Of a stretch of DNA of 64,000 bases, positions 40,737-48,716 are shown piece by piece. The stretch covers positions 1 through 64,000 of the forward strand of contig JAJDEO010000040.1 in assembly GCA_029259745.1 (NCBI GenBank), given 5' to 3'. The stretch is from Planctomycetota bacterium (lineage in GTDB: Bacteria > Planctomycetota > B15-G4). A program made the translations under genes and the position numbers. The notes below the pieces were generated by a model. That model had not been told where the DNA came from, did no database searches, and saw only the letters and a list, made by a program, of their open reading frames with translations. Position 1 is the first letter of the stretch. Each line of letters opens with the position of its first letter.

Positions 40737-41784
40737 CCAGGCCCACGAGCCCACGTCCCGCGGTCACGGCCTCGTGCGCGCTTCCAGCCACGGCGTCGGC
40801 TCCCACGCTGGCACCGGCCGAGGCACCGCTGGCGAACGCCGGCCCACCGACGAGGATCAGGCACTCGGGCGCGACGTTGCGCACGACGCCGATCGCCTCG
40901 CGCACGTCGCGCCGATGGCTTGCGAGGGTGGCCGAGAGGGCCAGCAGGTTGGCGTTGAACGTTGTCACCGCGCTGCCGACCGCCTCGGAGGGAAGATCGG
41001 CGCCGAGGAAAAGGACATGCCAGCCGTCGAGTTCGAAGAGGTCGGACACCATGCGCAGACCGACATCGTGGGTGTCGCCGCCGATCGACGCGCAGACGAC
41101 CGTCCGGCCGTTGCTTTCCCGACGCGGCGCCTGAGCCATCAACGCCGCCATCAGCGCTGTGGTCGTCGCCGTGACGAGATGTTCCTCGGCAACGGTGGCC
41201 TCGCCGAGATGCCAGAGCCGCCCCAGCTCGCGCTGCGCAGGCGCCAGCACGTCGACATAGGCCGTCGCGACGTCGAGGTCACGCGTCTTCACGGCGTCCA
41301 GCACGAGCGCCGTCGCCTCACGACGACGCCCCTCGAGCAGTGCGAGGACGTACTCGGCGGCAAGGCGCCCCGACTCATCGTCGGGATCCAGTTCGGACGC
41401 TTCAATCGACAGCGCGACGTCGAAGTGCGCGATGCCGGTCGTCAAGAGTGCGGCAACCGGTGCACGGGCGCCCGCGGGCAGTTCGCGATCCAGAACGGAC
41501 GCGAGCAACTCGAGTGCTCGACGCAGCGTGGCGTCGTCGACACCGCGGGCACGGAGAGCCCGTCGCACCCAGTCGAGATGCCGGATGAAGGAGTCGGGCT
41601 CGCCGTCCTGCAGGGCCGCGTCGACTTCGATGACCCAAGCCATCATGCTCGCCTTCCAGGCCTCGAACGAGAGTGACGTCGCGGCGGCTTCGTCATCGGA
41701 GAGGAGCAGCTCGGCCGCGAGCCCGGCGTATCCGTGAGCCGAGATGCGGAGGAGTTCGGAGGGGAACGAGGCTGGGCGTGGCAT
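40729..41784 (-). CDS. Adenosylcobalamin-binding sensor of the CarH photoreceptor type, without DNA-binding domain
   Basis: 351 aa from ATG 41784 (an ATG 14 codons upstream is possible). The helical cap carries W-x9-EH (Trp191, Glu201, His202), the signature by which CarH/LitR light sensors hold adenosyl-B12. A Rossmann B12 domain follows, with DTHDVG (Asp237, His239, Gly242), a Ser-x-Thr-Leu loop at 284-287 and GG at 313-314. The N-terminal ~110 residues are helical and not the MerR-type winged helix of CarH, so the protein may signal through protein contacts. B12 methyltransferase modules share the same core but usually lack the Trp/Glu-His pair. It is the first gene of a pair with the UDP-sugar dehydrogenase. 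Confidence 0.85.
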   Translation of the reverse strand: MPRPASFPSELLRISAHGYAGLAAELLLSDDEAAATSLSFEAWKASMMAWVIEVDAALQDGEPDSFIRHLDWVRRALRARGVDDATLRRALELLASVLDRELPAGARAPVAALLTTGIAHFDVALSIEASELDPDDESGRLAAEYVLALLEGRRREATALVLDAVKTRDLDVATAYVDVLAPAQRELGRLWHLGEATVAEEHLVTATTTALMAALMAQAPRRESNGRTVVCASIGGDTHDVGLRMVSDLFELDGWHVLFLGADLPSEAVGSAVTTFNANLLALSATLASHRRDVREAIGVVRNVAPECLILVGGPAFASGASAGASVGADAVAGSAHEAVTAGRGLVGLDD

Positions 41785-41976
41785 GGTTCGAAGGTGCTGG
41801 AGATGTGCTCGTCGCAGGGCCCGCACGGCGCACGGGATGCCCCGTTATAGCGGCTCGTGAGAAACATGGCACGGCGCACGACCGTCGATGTCCGAGGTCC
41901 GGGCAACCGGCTGAAGCGCTGTCCACCGGGAGCGACGTGCCGCGCCCGGCGTGGTGCTCTGTGCGCCGAGCACGAA

Positions 41977-42088
41977 GCAGCCGATTGAAGAACTGCTCCG
42001 AGTGCGACGAGCATGACCGAGTGTGCCTGTGCGAGTGTGAGGCGCTCGGGTGCGTGCGTCGCGCCGGATGAGTTCTTCAACGGGCTGC
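41977..42088. mobile_element. MITE-like inverted-repeat element
   Basis: A 112-bp element with imperfect 24-bp terminal inverted repeats: GCAGCCGATTGAAGAACTGC at the left end and, on the other strand, GCAGCCCGTTGAAGAACTCA at the right end (20 of 24 identical, including an uninterrupted TTGAAGAACT). GCAGCCCGTTGAAGAAC resembles the ends of some insertion sequences. No ORF or target-site duplication is clear. A noncoding derivative mobilised in trans by a transposase elsewhere is the simplest reading; a long stem-loop regulatory structure is the alternative. Confidence 0.5.
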
Positions 42089-42090
42089 CA

Positions 42091-42152
42091 GCCCGGGTTG
42101 GTCGTGGACGATCTCCTGCGGTCGCCATCGCAGCGGTGGATTCGTCGAGCCT
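42091..42152 (-). repeat. Dispersed intergenic repeat, partial inverted copy E
   Basis: On the minus strand it matches the 3' part of copy D: AGCCCGG, CGATCTxCTGCGGTCGC, ATC, then after a gap GCAGCG and a TCGTCGAGCC-like block. An internal stretch present in copies A and D is missing. It abuts the MITE-like element. Confidence 0.4.
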
Positions 42153-42252
42153 CTCGCGCGCGGCGCGATCACGCTCGGGCGTGCGCAGCATGCCGGATGA
42201 GTTCGGCAGCCGGTATGGTCATCGCTCGCGCCCCACCGACGAGGACGAGCCG

Positions 42253-43104
42253 ATGGCTTTGATCGACCGCATCAACGAGTGTCACGCGTGGACGCGCGAG
42301 CGGTTCGTGCCGTTCGTCGTCGACACCCGACGCCTCGGGTCGATCCGTCGCGACCACGCCGCACTGCTCGCCTCGTTCGGGACGGTCTTCGACGTGCGAC
42401 CCGACGCGGTCGTCCTGGCCGACGGGGCACGGCTGCCGGAGCAGCGCACCGAGCGGCTCGCGGCCGTCGTCGCGAGCCTCATCGACGACGGGCACATCCC
42501 GGCGCTGGCCCACGAGAACTACCCGATCGCCGAGTCGCGCGGATCAGCCGAACTCTTTCGCCTCGACCGCGCCGCACTGCCCTTCTTCGGAGCGCGCGCC
42601 TACGGCGTCCACCTCAACGGCTACGTGCGACGTGACGGCGGGCTGCACCTGTGGGTCGCGAAACGCTCGGCCGGCAAGACGACCTTTCCGGGGCAGCTCG
42701 ACAACCTCGTGGCCGGTGGCCAACCCGTCGGGCTCGGCGTGCGCGAGAACCTCGCCAAGGAGTGCGCCGAGGAGGCCGACATCGACGCCCGTCTCGCTGC
42801 CCGGGCCGTGGCCTGCGGCGCCGTGTCGTACCGCGTCGACGCACCGCACGGGATGCGCGACGACACGCTCTTCCTGTTCGACCTCGAGCTGCCCGAGAAC
42901 TTCGTCCCGCGCAACTCCGACGGCGAAGTCGAGTCGTTCATGCTGCGGCCCGTCGCGGAAGTACGCGAAATCGTCGCCGAGACGCGCGACTACAAGTTCA
43001 ACTGCAACCTCGTCGTCATCGACTTCCTCATCCGGCACGGCGTCATCGAACCTGACGAACCCGGCTACCTCGACTTGGTCACGGCCCTGCGACCGCTCGC
43101 GTAG
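42253..43104 (+). CDS. Nudix hydrolase with DUF4743 N-terminal domain
   Basis: 283 aa from ATG 42253. Residues 1-~115 form the DUF4743 domain (LIDRINECHAWTRERFVPF). The catalytic Nudix domain holds an atypical box at 155-177: GGQPVGLGVRENLAKECAEEADI, with the REx2-x-EE core kept. The same layout occurs in fungal Tnr3 (thiamine pyrophosphokinase) and plant Nudix 20/24, which hydrolyse oxidised thiamine diphosphates. The likely reaction is removal of damaged cofactor, but the substrate is not proven. The frame is open from 42013, but the upstream part covers repeats and has no domain. Confidence 0.88.
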   Translation: MALIDRINECHAWTRERFVPFVVDTRRLGSIRRDHAALLASFGTVFDVRPDAVVLADGARLPEQRTERLAAVVASLIDDGHIPALAHENYPIAESRGSAELFRLDRAALPFFGARAYGVHLNGYVRRDGGLHLWVAKRSAGKTTFPGQLDNLVAGGQPVGLGVRENLAKECAEEADIDARLAARAVACGAVSYRVDAPHGMRDDTLFLFDLELPENFVPRNSDGEVESFMLRPVAEVREIVAETRDYKFNCNLVVIDFLIRHGVIEPDEPGYLDLVTALRPLA

Positions 43105-43199
43105 CGGCGTGCTCGTCGCACGACATGGTGCGCGGCGTGCGGCGTGCTCGGAATCATCGCGGACGAGTCGTTCACGGAGATCCGCTCCCGTCCGGCACG

Positions 43200-43385
43200 C
43201 TGCGCAAGCCGGACATCTCCGACATGCGCCGCACACTGCAGCCGCTCTCTCCGCTCGTTCGCGCAACGCTCACCATGCTGAACACGCAGGTCGACGACAT
43301 GATCACCAGCTCGCTGGACGGCTACACGCGCAGCCGCCTTGCGGACGTTCATGCCCGCATCAGGCGCGCGCTCGACGAGCTGTAG
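43200..43385 (+). pseudogene. Probable C-terminal remnant of a zinc metalloprotease (DUF5117 type)
   Basis: The last ~61 residues before the TAG stop (LRKPDISDMRRTLQ, then VRATLTMLNTQVDDM, SLDGYTRSRLADVHARIRRAL) resemble in spacing the C-terminal tail of DUF5117-type zinc-dependent metalloproteases, where LRRxLQ, an internal helix and LDxxTRxHLxDxxxRIxxAL occur. The rest of the protein is absent: the preceding bases after the Nudix stop show no further domain in any frame. A tiny genuine helical protein is the alternative. The family assignment rests on memory of the pattern and is tentative. Confidence 0.4.
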
Positions 43386-43470
43386 CCGCACGAAAGTCTG
43401 CTAAGAAGACTTCTTCAACGAACTTTTGCATCACACCACTCGCGTCGTCACGCCCTCGCTGCTCCCCGCA

Positions 43471-45915
43471 TCAGCGGTCGTGCTTGCCGAGGAGAATCAC
43501 CTGCCGACCGACGAGATCCGGCGTGCCGTCGGTGTCCACATCGCCCACAGCGAGCACGGAGATGGCGTGCTGCTGAGGTGACGTGAGGCTTCCGTCAGGC
43601 AACGAAAGGAAGAGCGCACCACCCACGACCGCGTCGCGACGGCCGTCGCCGTCGACGTCCGCGATGATCGGCACGCCGTCGTTGAAACTCGGACCATCGA
43701 CCGTGCTCGCCACGAGGGTCGTCGCGAGGACGAGCGTCCCGTCGGCTGCACCGTGAAAGACGCGAACCGAGTTCCACTGACCGCCGAGCAGCACGTCGGT
43801 GCGGCCGTCCCCGTTGAGATCGCCGGCATCGATCCGGCGCAGGCCACCGGACCCCGTGGACACCGAGGTGGGCGGCGCGAAACCGCCAGCGCCATCGCCA
43901 CGCTGTACGCTGAGGAGCGAACCGGCGAACTCGGCGATGATGAGATCGAGGTGACGATCCCCGTCGACATCACCGAGGCGCAGATCGAAGCCCGACGGAC
44001 TGGCCGGCACGTCGACCGGGGCGCCGAACGTGCCGTCGCCGACACCGCGCAGCGTGATCGCCGTCGCCCCGAAGCGAGCCACGACGAGGTCGAGGATGCC
44101 ATCACTGTCGATGTCGCCGAGCGCGAGCGCGGCAGGTTTTCCCGTGTCGAGTACGGCCAGCGGACCATCGCTCCCCGCGAGGATGACGCTCGTGTTGGTC
44201 GCGTTTCCCGTGACGAAGTCGACGCGCCCATCGCCGTCGAGATCACCGGTCACCAGGATCGTCGGCTCGGTGGCGGCGGGCAGCGTCGGCGCGGAGATGC
44301 CGACACGGCGCGGACGCGCGAACGCCCCACCACCCGCGTTCGGGTAGACGAGGAGCTCATCCGTCTCCGAGTTCACGGTGACAAGCTCGGGCGCGTGATC
44401 ACCGAAGACGTCGACGAGCGCGATTCCGTAAGTCTCGGCGGTGCCGGTCCACGGCAGAGCGCCGTCGAGCTGCCCGTCGTCGCGCGTGAGGACCACAGCG
44501 ACGTCGGCCAGGCCATCGACCGACACGACGAGATCCGGATCGCCGTCGGCGTCGATGTCGCCCACCGTGATATCCCTGGCGAGCGGACCGTACGTGCGGC
44601 CGAACTTCTCGAACACACCGGGCCGCGCGTTGCGAAGCGTCACGTAGCGCGTGCCCTGCCCGCGCGCCGTGTACACGACGTCCAGGCTGCCGTCCGCATC
44701 GACATCCACCACGGCCATGCGTGCGAGGTCGGGATCATCGACGACGAGTTCGCCCGCGCCGAATGCGCCCGCGCCGTCGTTTCGCGCGAGCACGATCTGC
44801 CCGAACAGGACGAACGTCGCCGACGTCAACACGTCGACAGCTCCGTCGCCGTCCATGTCCTCGACGAGGAACGTCTGGAGTTGTGGGACCGTCGTGATCG
44901 CGACGCCGGGCTGGAACGAGCCGTCCCCTGCGCCGAGGAAAGCGAACACGGTGTTGGCGTTCGCCCCCACGGCGTCGATCTCTCCGTCGAGGTCGACGTC
45001 GGCAAGCATCAGTCCTCGGGCCGGGAGTCCGCCGACCGTGGGTCCGAGCGCGAACGTGCCGTCACCGACGCCGCGCAACGTCGTGATCCCTTCGACGCCG
45101 TCGTGACCGACGACGAGGTCGATGGCCCCATCGCGATCGAGGTCGTGCGCAACGACGTGGATCGGGCCCTGGGGGACCACGTACGAAACGGGCCGCGCGA
45201 ACGAGCCCTGGCCCTCACCGAGCAACACGTTGACCGTGCCACCGCCATTGTGGGCCACGGCAAGGTCGACGACACCGTCGGCGTCGAAGTCGGCGATCGC
45301 GACGTCGATGGCGCCCGGACTCCCCGACTTCCACGTGACCGAGGGTTCGAAGGTTCCGTCGCCGCGCCCCGTGAGTACCGCGACACACTGACAGCTCGCG
45401 TTCGAAGCGACGACGTCCGCGATCCCGTCACCGTCGACGTCCGCGATGTCGACACTCGGGAGCGCTGGAGCCGCGGCACTCGGAACGACACCTGTGAACT
45501 GCGGCGTCGGAAACAGCGGACCGGCGGTCGCGTGCGCCGTCGAACCGGCGCCCCATTGCTGGCCTTGCGCCAACGCGAAGCGCTCGCTGAAAACGACGCC
45601 GTGCGCCGCGCGGAACGCGAAGCGTGCCGTGGCATCACTCTTCGTGGCGAAGGCGTCCAGCGTGACGCTCCCCGTCCCGTCGAAGACGACAGGCAACACG
45701 AGAGACGAGGCGTCGCGAGTCCCCGGCGTGCCGAGCAGCAGCAGCGCCTCGGCGTTCGGCGGCGCTCCCGCTGCGGTCCAGCGCCCGTCGACGAGCGAAA
45801 ACGACATGTTTCCGGTGTTCTCGAGCGGAGATCGATCAAGCGTCGTGGCATCTTGCCCGGCAGCCATCGTGCCGAGCGACAGCGCGCCGAGCATCGTGAT
45901 CAGTGTGAGTTTCAC
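43471..45915 (-). CDS. Large secreted FG-GAP/VCBS repeat protein
   Basis: 814 aa from a GTG at 45915 with GGGAGA upstream. Signal peptide (LTLITMLGALSLGTMAAGQ), a ~120-residue beta-rich N-terminal domain, then many ~45-residue VCBS/FG-GAP units with DxDGDGxxD calcium loops (DVDGDGIADVV, DFDADGVVDLAV, DLDRDGAIDLVV, DMDGDGAVDVL and others) over residues ~145-810, enough for two beta-propellers. Likely an extracellular calcium-stabilised binding protein. This is the third FG-GAP gene in the window. The frame extends upstream to 46026, but the signal peptide decides the start. Confidence 0.88.
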   Translation of the reverse strand: MKLTLITMLGALSLGTMAAGQDATTLDRSPLENTGNMSFSLVDGRWTAAGAPPNAEALLLLGTPGTRDASSLVLPVVFDGTGSVTLDAFATKSDATARFAFRAAHGVVFSERFALAQGQQWGAGSTAHATAGPLFPTPQFTGVVPSAAAPALPSVDIADVDGDGIADVVASNASCQCVAVLTGRGDGTFEPSVTWKSGSPGAIDVAIADFDADGVVDLAVAHNGGGTVNVLLGEGQGSFARPVSYVVPQGPIHVVAHDLDRDGAIDLVVGHDGVEGITTLRGVGDGTFALGPTVGGLPARGLMLADVDLDGEIDAVGANANTVFAFLGAGDGSFQPGVAITTVPQLQTFLVEDMDGDGAVDVLTSATFVLFGQIVLARNDGAGAFGAGELVVDDPDLARMAVVDVDADGSLDVVYTARGQGTRYVTLRNARPGVFEKFGRTYGPLARDITVGDIDADGDPDLVVSVDGLADVAVVLTRDDGQLDGALPWTGTAETYGIALVDVFGDHAPELVTVNSETDELLVYPNAGGGAFARPRRVGISAPTLPAATEPTILVTGDLDGDGRVDFVTGNATNTSVILAGSDGPLAVLDTGKPAALALGDIDSDGILDLVVARFGATAITLRGVGDGTFGAPVDVPASPSGFDLRLGDVDGDRHLDLIIAEFAGSLLSVQRGDGAGGFAPPTSVSTGSGGLRRIDAGDLNGDGRTDVLLGGQWNSVRVFHGAADGTLVLATTLVASTVDGPSFNDGVPIIADVDGDGRRDAVVGGALFLSLPDGSLTSPQQHAISVLAVGDVDTDGTPDLVGRQVILLGKHDR

Positions 45916-46069
45916 GGCGGAGTCTCCCCGTCTTGTTGCGCGATCGTCGGCCGCAGCGCCGTGCTGCAGCTCGTGCCCGTCCCCAACGACACACCGCAAC
46001 GAGCCGGTCGCGCAGATTCCGCACATTCATGGTGCGGGTCGTTTCGCCGCTCATGCGCCCGAGCGGTTG

Positions 46070-46990
46070 TCAGCTCAACTCGTCGCGCACCGTCTGCAGG
46101 AGGCTCTGTGTGAGGCGGATGCCGTCGAGTTCGCTGTGCGTGCCGCCCTCGTACTCGATGCCGATGTAGCCCGTGTAGCCCGCGTCGACGACCGTCTTCA
46201 GTACGCGCCGATAGTCGGTGTTGACCTCGTTGCCGCTCGCATCGAACTCGTGCGACTTTGCGCTCACGGCCTTCGCAAAGGGCATCAGCTCGGCCATGCC
46301 CTGGTAGCGGTCGTACCAGATGCCGTCGCCGACGTGGAAGTTGCCGAAGTCGGGCAAGGTGCCGACACCGCGGTGGTCCGCGCGCCGCATGACGTCCGCG
46401 AGCCAGGCGCCGTCCGACGACGGGCCGCCGTGATTCTCGACGATCACCGAGATTCCGTAAGGCGCGCCGTAGGTCGCGAGGCGACGCAGCGAATCAGCGG
46501 CGTGGTCCTTCATCACGTCGCGATCGGCGCCGGCCTCTGCACCCGCGTTGACGCGGATCGCGTGACACCCGAGGAAGGCCGCCGCTGCGACCCACGGGTG
46601 ATGGCCTTCGACGGCTCGACGACGCTCGCCGGCGTCGGTCGCCGCGAGGTTGCCCACGCCGTCGATCATGATCAGCAGGCTCTTGGAACCCGCGTCGGCG
46701 GCGCGCTGACGGAGTTCGCGCAGGTAGCCGAAGTCGGTGGCCTTGTCGCCGAAGAACTGGTTCACGTACTCGACGGCCCCGATGTCGAACTGCTCGCGCG
46801 CGAAGGCCGGGAAATCGAGCGCGTCGAGTTCTCCCGAACGGATGGTGCGGTGCAGCGACCACTGGGCCAGCGAGATGTGGAAGAGCGGGCGCGGTCCTGC
46901 GCTCAGGCCCAGGGCGCGGACACTCGTCAGGGCCAAACCAGCGGCAGCACCTGCCATGACAGCACGACGTGAGAAGCCAGCACGTTCCAT
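46070..46990 (-). CDS. Tat-exported sugar phosphate isomerase/epimerase-like TIM barrel
   Basis: 306 aa from ATG 46990 with GGAGCGAG upstream. A Tat signal (FSRRAVMAGAAAGLAL) begins at residue 6. The xylose-isomerase-like/AP_endonuc_2 barrel follows: ISLAQWSLH, VENHGGPSSD, TLPDFGNFH and GIEYEG supply the metal-binding His/Glu/Asp positions of the family. Planctomycetes carry many secreted members, probably acting on sugars. The substrate is unknown. It is divergent from the moxR gene 83 bp away. Confidence 0.88.
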   Translation of the reverse strand: MERAGFSRRAVMAGAAAGLALTSVRALGLSAGPRPLFHISLAQWSLHRTIRSGELDALDFPAFAREQFDIGAVEYVNQFFGDKATDFGYLRELRQRAADAGSKSLLIMIDGVGNLAATDAGERRRAVEGHHPWVAAAAFLGCHAIRVNAGAEAGADRDVMKDHAADSLRRLATYGAPYGISVIVENHGGPSSDGAWLADVMRRADHRGVGTLPDFGNFHVGDGIWYDRYQGMAELMPFAKAVSAKSHEFDASGNEVNTDYRRVLKTVVDAGYTGYIGIEYEGGTHSELDGIRLTQSLLQTVRDELS

Positions 46991-47073
46991 CAGTCTCGCT
47001 CCGGGAGGGACGGGGGTCGACATCATGCCACGTGTCCGTTGCGCCGCGCGCGCCGCTCCACGACCATGGGGCC

Positions 47074-47940
47074 ATGAGCGCCGAACCGACGCCCCGCTTC
47101 GAGGGCACCGACACCTACGTGGCCACCGAAGACCTGACGGTGGCCGTCAACGCCGCCGTCGCCCTGCAGCGCCCGCTGCTGATCAAGGGCGAACCAGGGA
47201 CGGGCAAGACCGTCCTCGCCGAGGAGGTGGCCGCTGCACTCGGCAAGCCGCTGCTGACCTGGCACGTCAAGAGCACGACGAAGGCCCAGCAGGGCCTCTA
47301 CGAGTACGACGCCGTGGCGCGCCTGCGCGACAGCCAGCTCGGCTCGGAGCGCGTGCACGACATCGGCAACTACATCGTGAAGGGCAAGCTCTGGGAGGCC
47401 TTCGAGCACGAGACCGGCGCCGTACTCTTGATCGACGAGATCGACAAGGCCGACATCGAGTTCCCCAACGACCTGCTGCTCGAACTCGACCGCATGGAGT
47501 TCTTCGTCTACGAGACGCAGCAGACCGTGCGTGCGACAAACCGCCCCATCGTCATCATCACGTCGAACAACGAGAAGGAACTCCCCGACGCCTTCCTGCG
47601 GCGCTGCTTCTTCCACTACATCCGCTTCCCCGACCCCGACACGATGGCCGCGATCGTCGCGGCTCACCACGCCGACGTCGGCGAACGTCTCGTGCGCGAC
47701 GCACTCGCCGTCTTCTACGGCCTGCGCGATGTCCCCCATCTCAAGAAGAAGCCGTCGACGTCGGAACTGCTGGACTGGCTGCGTCTGCTCGCGATGGCGA
47801 ACACCGAACTCGGCGTCGAGGACGGCAAGCCACTCAGCGATGCTCCGCCCTACCTCGGCGCGCTAATCAAGAACGAGGAAGACGTCGCCCGCGTCGACCA
47901 CCACCTGAAGGGCGGTTCGAGCGGGCGACGGTTCTCGTGA
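47074..47940 (+). CDS. MoxR-type AAA+ ATPase
   Basis: 288 aa. AAA+ with Walker A GEPGTGKT (39-46), Walker B LLIDEI (118-123), sensor ITSNNEKELPDAFLRRC. Length and the lack of extra domains fit the MoxR/RavA/CoxD-like branch; the downstream VWA protein of CoxE type supports CoxD-like. MoxR ATPases act with VWA proteins as chaperones that insert cofactors or mature complexes. Two genes downstream is its presumed VWA partner. Confidence 0.93.
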   Translation: MSAEPTPRFEGTDTYVATEDLTVAVNAAVALQRPLLIKGEPGTGKTVLAEEVAAALGKPLLTWHVKSTTKAQQGLYEYDAVARLRDSQLGSERVHDIGNYIVKGKLWEAFEHETGAVLLIDEIDKADIEFPNDLLLELDRMEFFVYETQQTVRATNRPIVIITSNNEKELPDAFLRRCFFHYIRFPDPDTMAAIVAAHHADVGERLVRDALAVFYGLRDVPHLKKKPSTSELLDWLRLLAMANTELGVEDGKPLSDAPPYLGALIKNEEDVARVDHHLKGGSSGRRFS

Positions 47941-47959
47941 CCCCCGAGCCAGCAAACCG

Positions 47960-48679
47960 ATGACGTCGACCTCGATCTCACCGTTCACGCTCGTCGCCGC
48001 ACTGGTCGCTGGCGGTGTCGCTGGGGCCATCGCCGCGACGTGGCTCGCGCCCGGCCCACCGTCGAACGCCGCCCCCCTGCTTGTCACCGAAGCAACCACG
48101 CTCGAGCGACGCCTCGCCGTTCTCGAGCAGCGCCTCGACGGAATCGCCGAGCAGCTCGCCGCGTGGAAGACCGACACCACGCCGATCGAACCACTCACGC
48201 TCGGCGACGCCCTGGCTTCGCTGACCGACACGCCGAAGAGCGCCGCCACACCGCAGGACGTCGAGGCCGCGGACGTGGCGACAACGTCGATCGAAGGCGC
48301 GAACGCTCCCGCGTCGACAGCCTTCTACGACGAGGTCGCCACAGCCCTCGAGCAGATCCGACGCGATGAGAAGGTGGACGGCTGGCGTGACCACGTCCAA
48401 GCCAAGCGCGACGGGATCGATGCCAGCATGTCGAAGCTGACCGAACGGCTCGAGCTCAACGAGTACCAGGTGACCGAGCTACGCCACGCGATCCTCGCGC
48501 ACTACGACCGCGAAGACGCCGTGATCTCGGCCTGGGATCGCGGCGTCGCCGACGACCTCGTCGGACGACAGAAGGAAGAAGCCGGACAGCTCTTCACAGC
48601 CGAAGTCGCGTCGTTCCTCACCGAAGAGCAGAACACGTCATTCTGGGAACTCATCGCACAGTCGAAGGGCGGCGGCTGA
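47960..48679 (+). CDS. Membrane-anchored coiled-coil protein of unknown function
   Basis: 239 aa. An N-terminal membrane helix (FTLVAALVAGGVAGAIAATWL, residues 9-29) is followed by a heptad-rich coiled coil (ATTLERRLAVLEQRLDGIAEQLAAW), a ~60-residue low-complexity Ala/Thr/Pro linker, and a C-terminal helical domain (about 120-239) rich in charged residues and tryptophans. I do not recognise the family. The helical end with LTERLELNEYQVTELRHAILAHY has the look of a Spy/CpxP-like or LTXXQ-like helical protein but this is only a resemblance. It lies 19 bp after moxR and 37 bp before the VWA gene, so it probably belongs to that system. Confidence 0.75.
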   Translation: MTSTSISPFTLVAALVAGGVAGAIAATWLAPGPPSNAAPLLVTEATTLERRLAVLEQRLDGIAEQLAAWKTDTTPIEPLTLGDALASLTDTPKSAATPQDVEAADVATTSIEGANAPASTAFYDEVATALEQIRRDEKVDGWRDHVQAKRDGIDASMSKLTERLELNEYQVTELRHAILAHYDREDAVISAWDRGVADDLVGRQKEEAGQLFTAEVASFLTEEQNTSFWELIAQSKGGG

Positions 48680-48716
48680 GGCGTCAACCGACTGACACGC
48701 CGGCCGCCCGGGCCGC

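Larger units (their letters stand above)
41785..42252. other. 468-bp divergent gap with MITE-like element and partial repeat copy E
   Basis: Lies between the B12 sensor gene (minus) and the Nudix gene (plus). From left to right it holds about 190 bases without signal, the inverted-repeat element at 41977-42088, the partial repeat copy E at 42091-42152, and ~100 bases before the Nudix ATG. The 13-mer GCCGGATGAGTTC occurs twice (about 42063 and 42191). Confidence 0.55.

Noticed and set aside
42013..42252. 80-residue N-terminal extension of the Nudix protein
   Set aside because: This part lies over the MITE-like element and the partial repeat, and lacks conserved residues; DUF4743 begins at the ATG at 42253.
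43753..46113. 786-aa plus-strand ORF opposite the VCBS gene
   Set aside because: Antisense of periodic DxDGDG repeats gives an open, Arg/Val/Asp-rich frame; no independent support.
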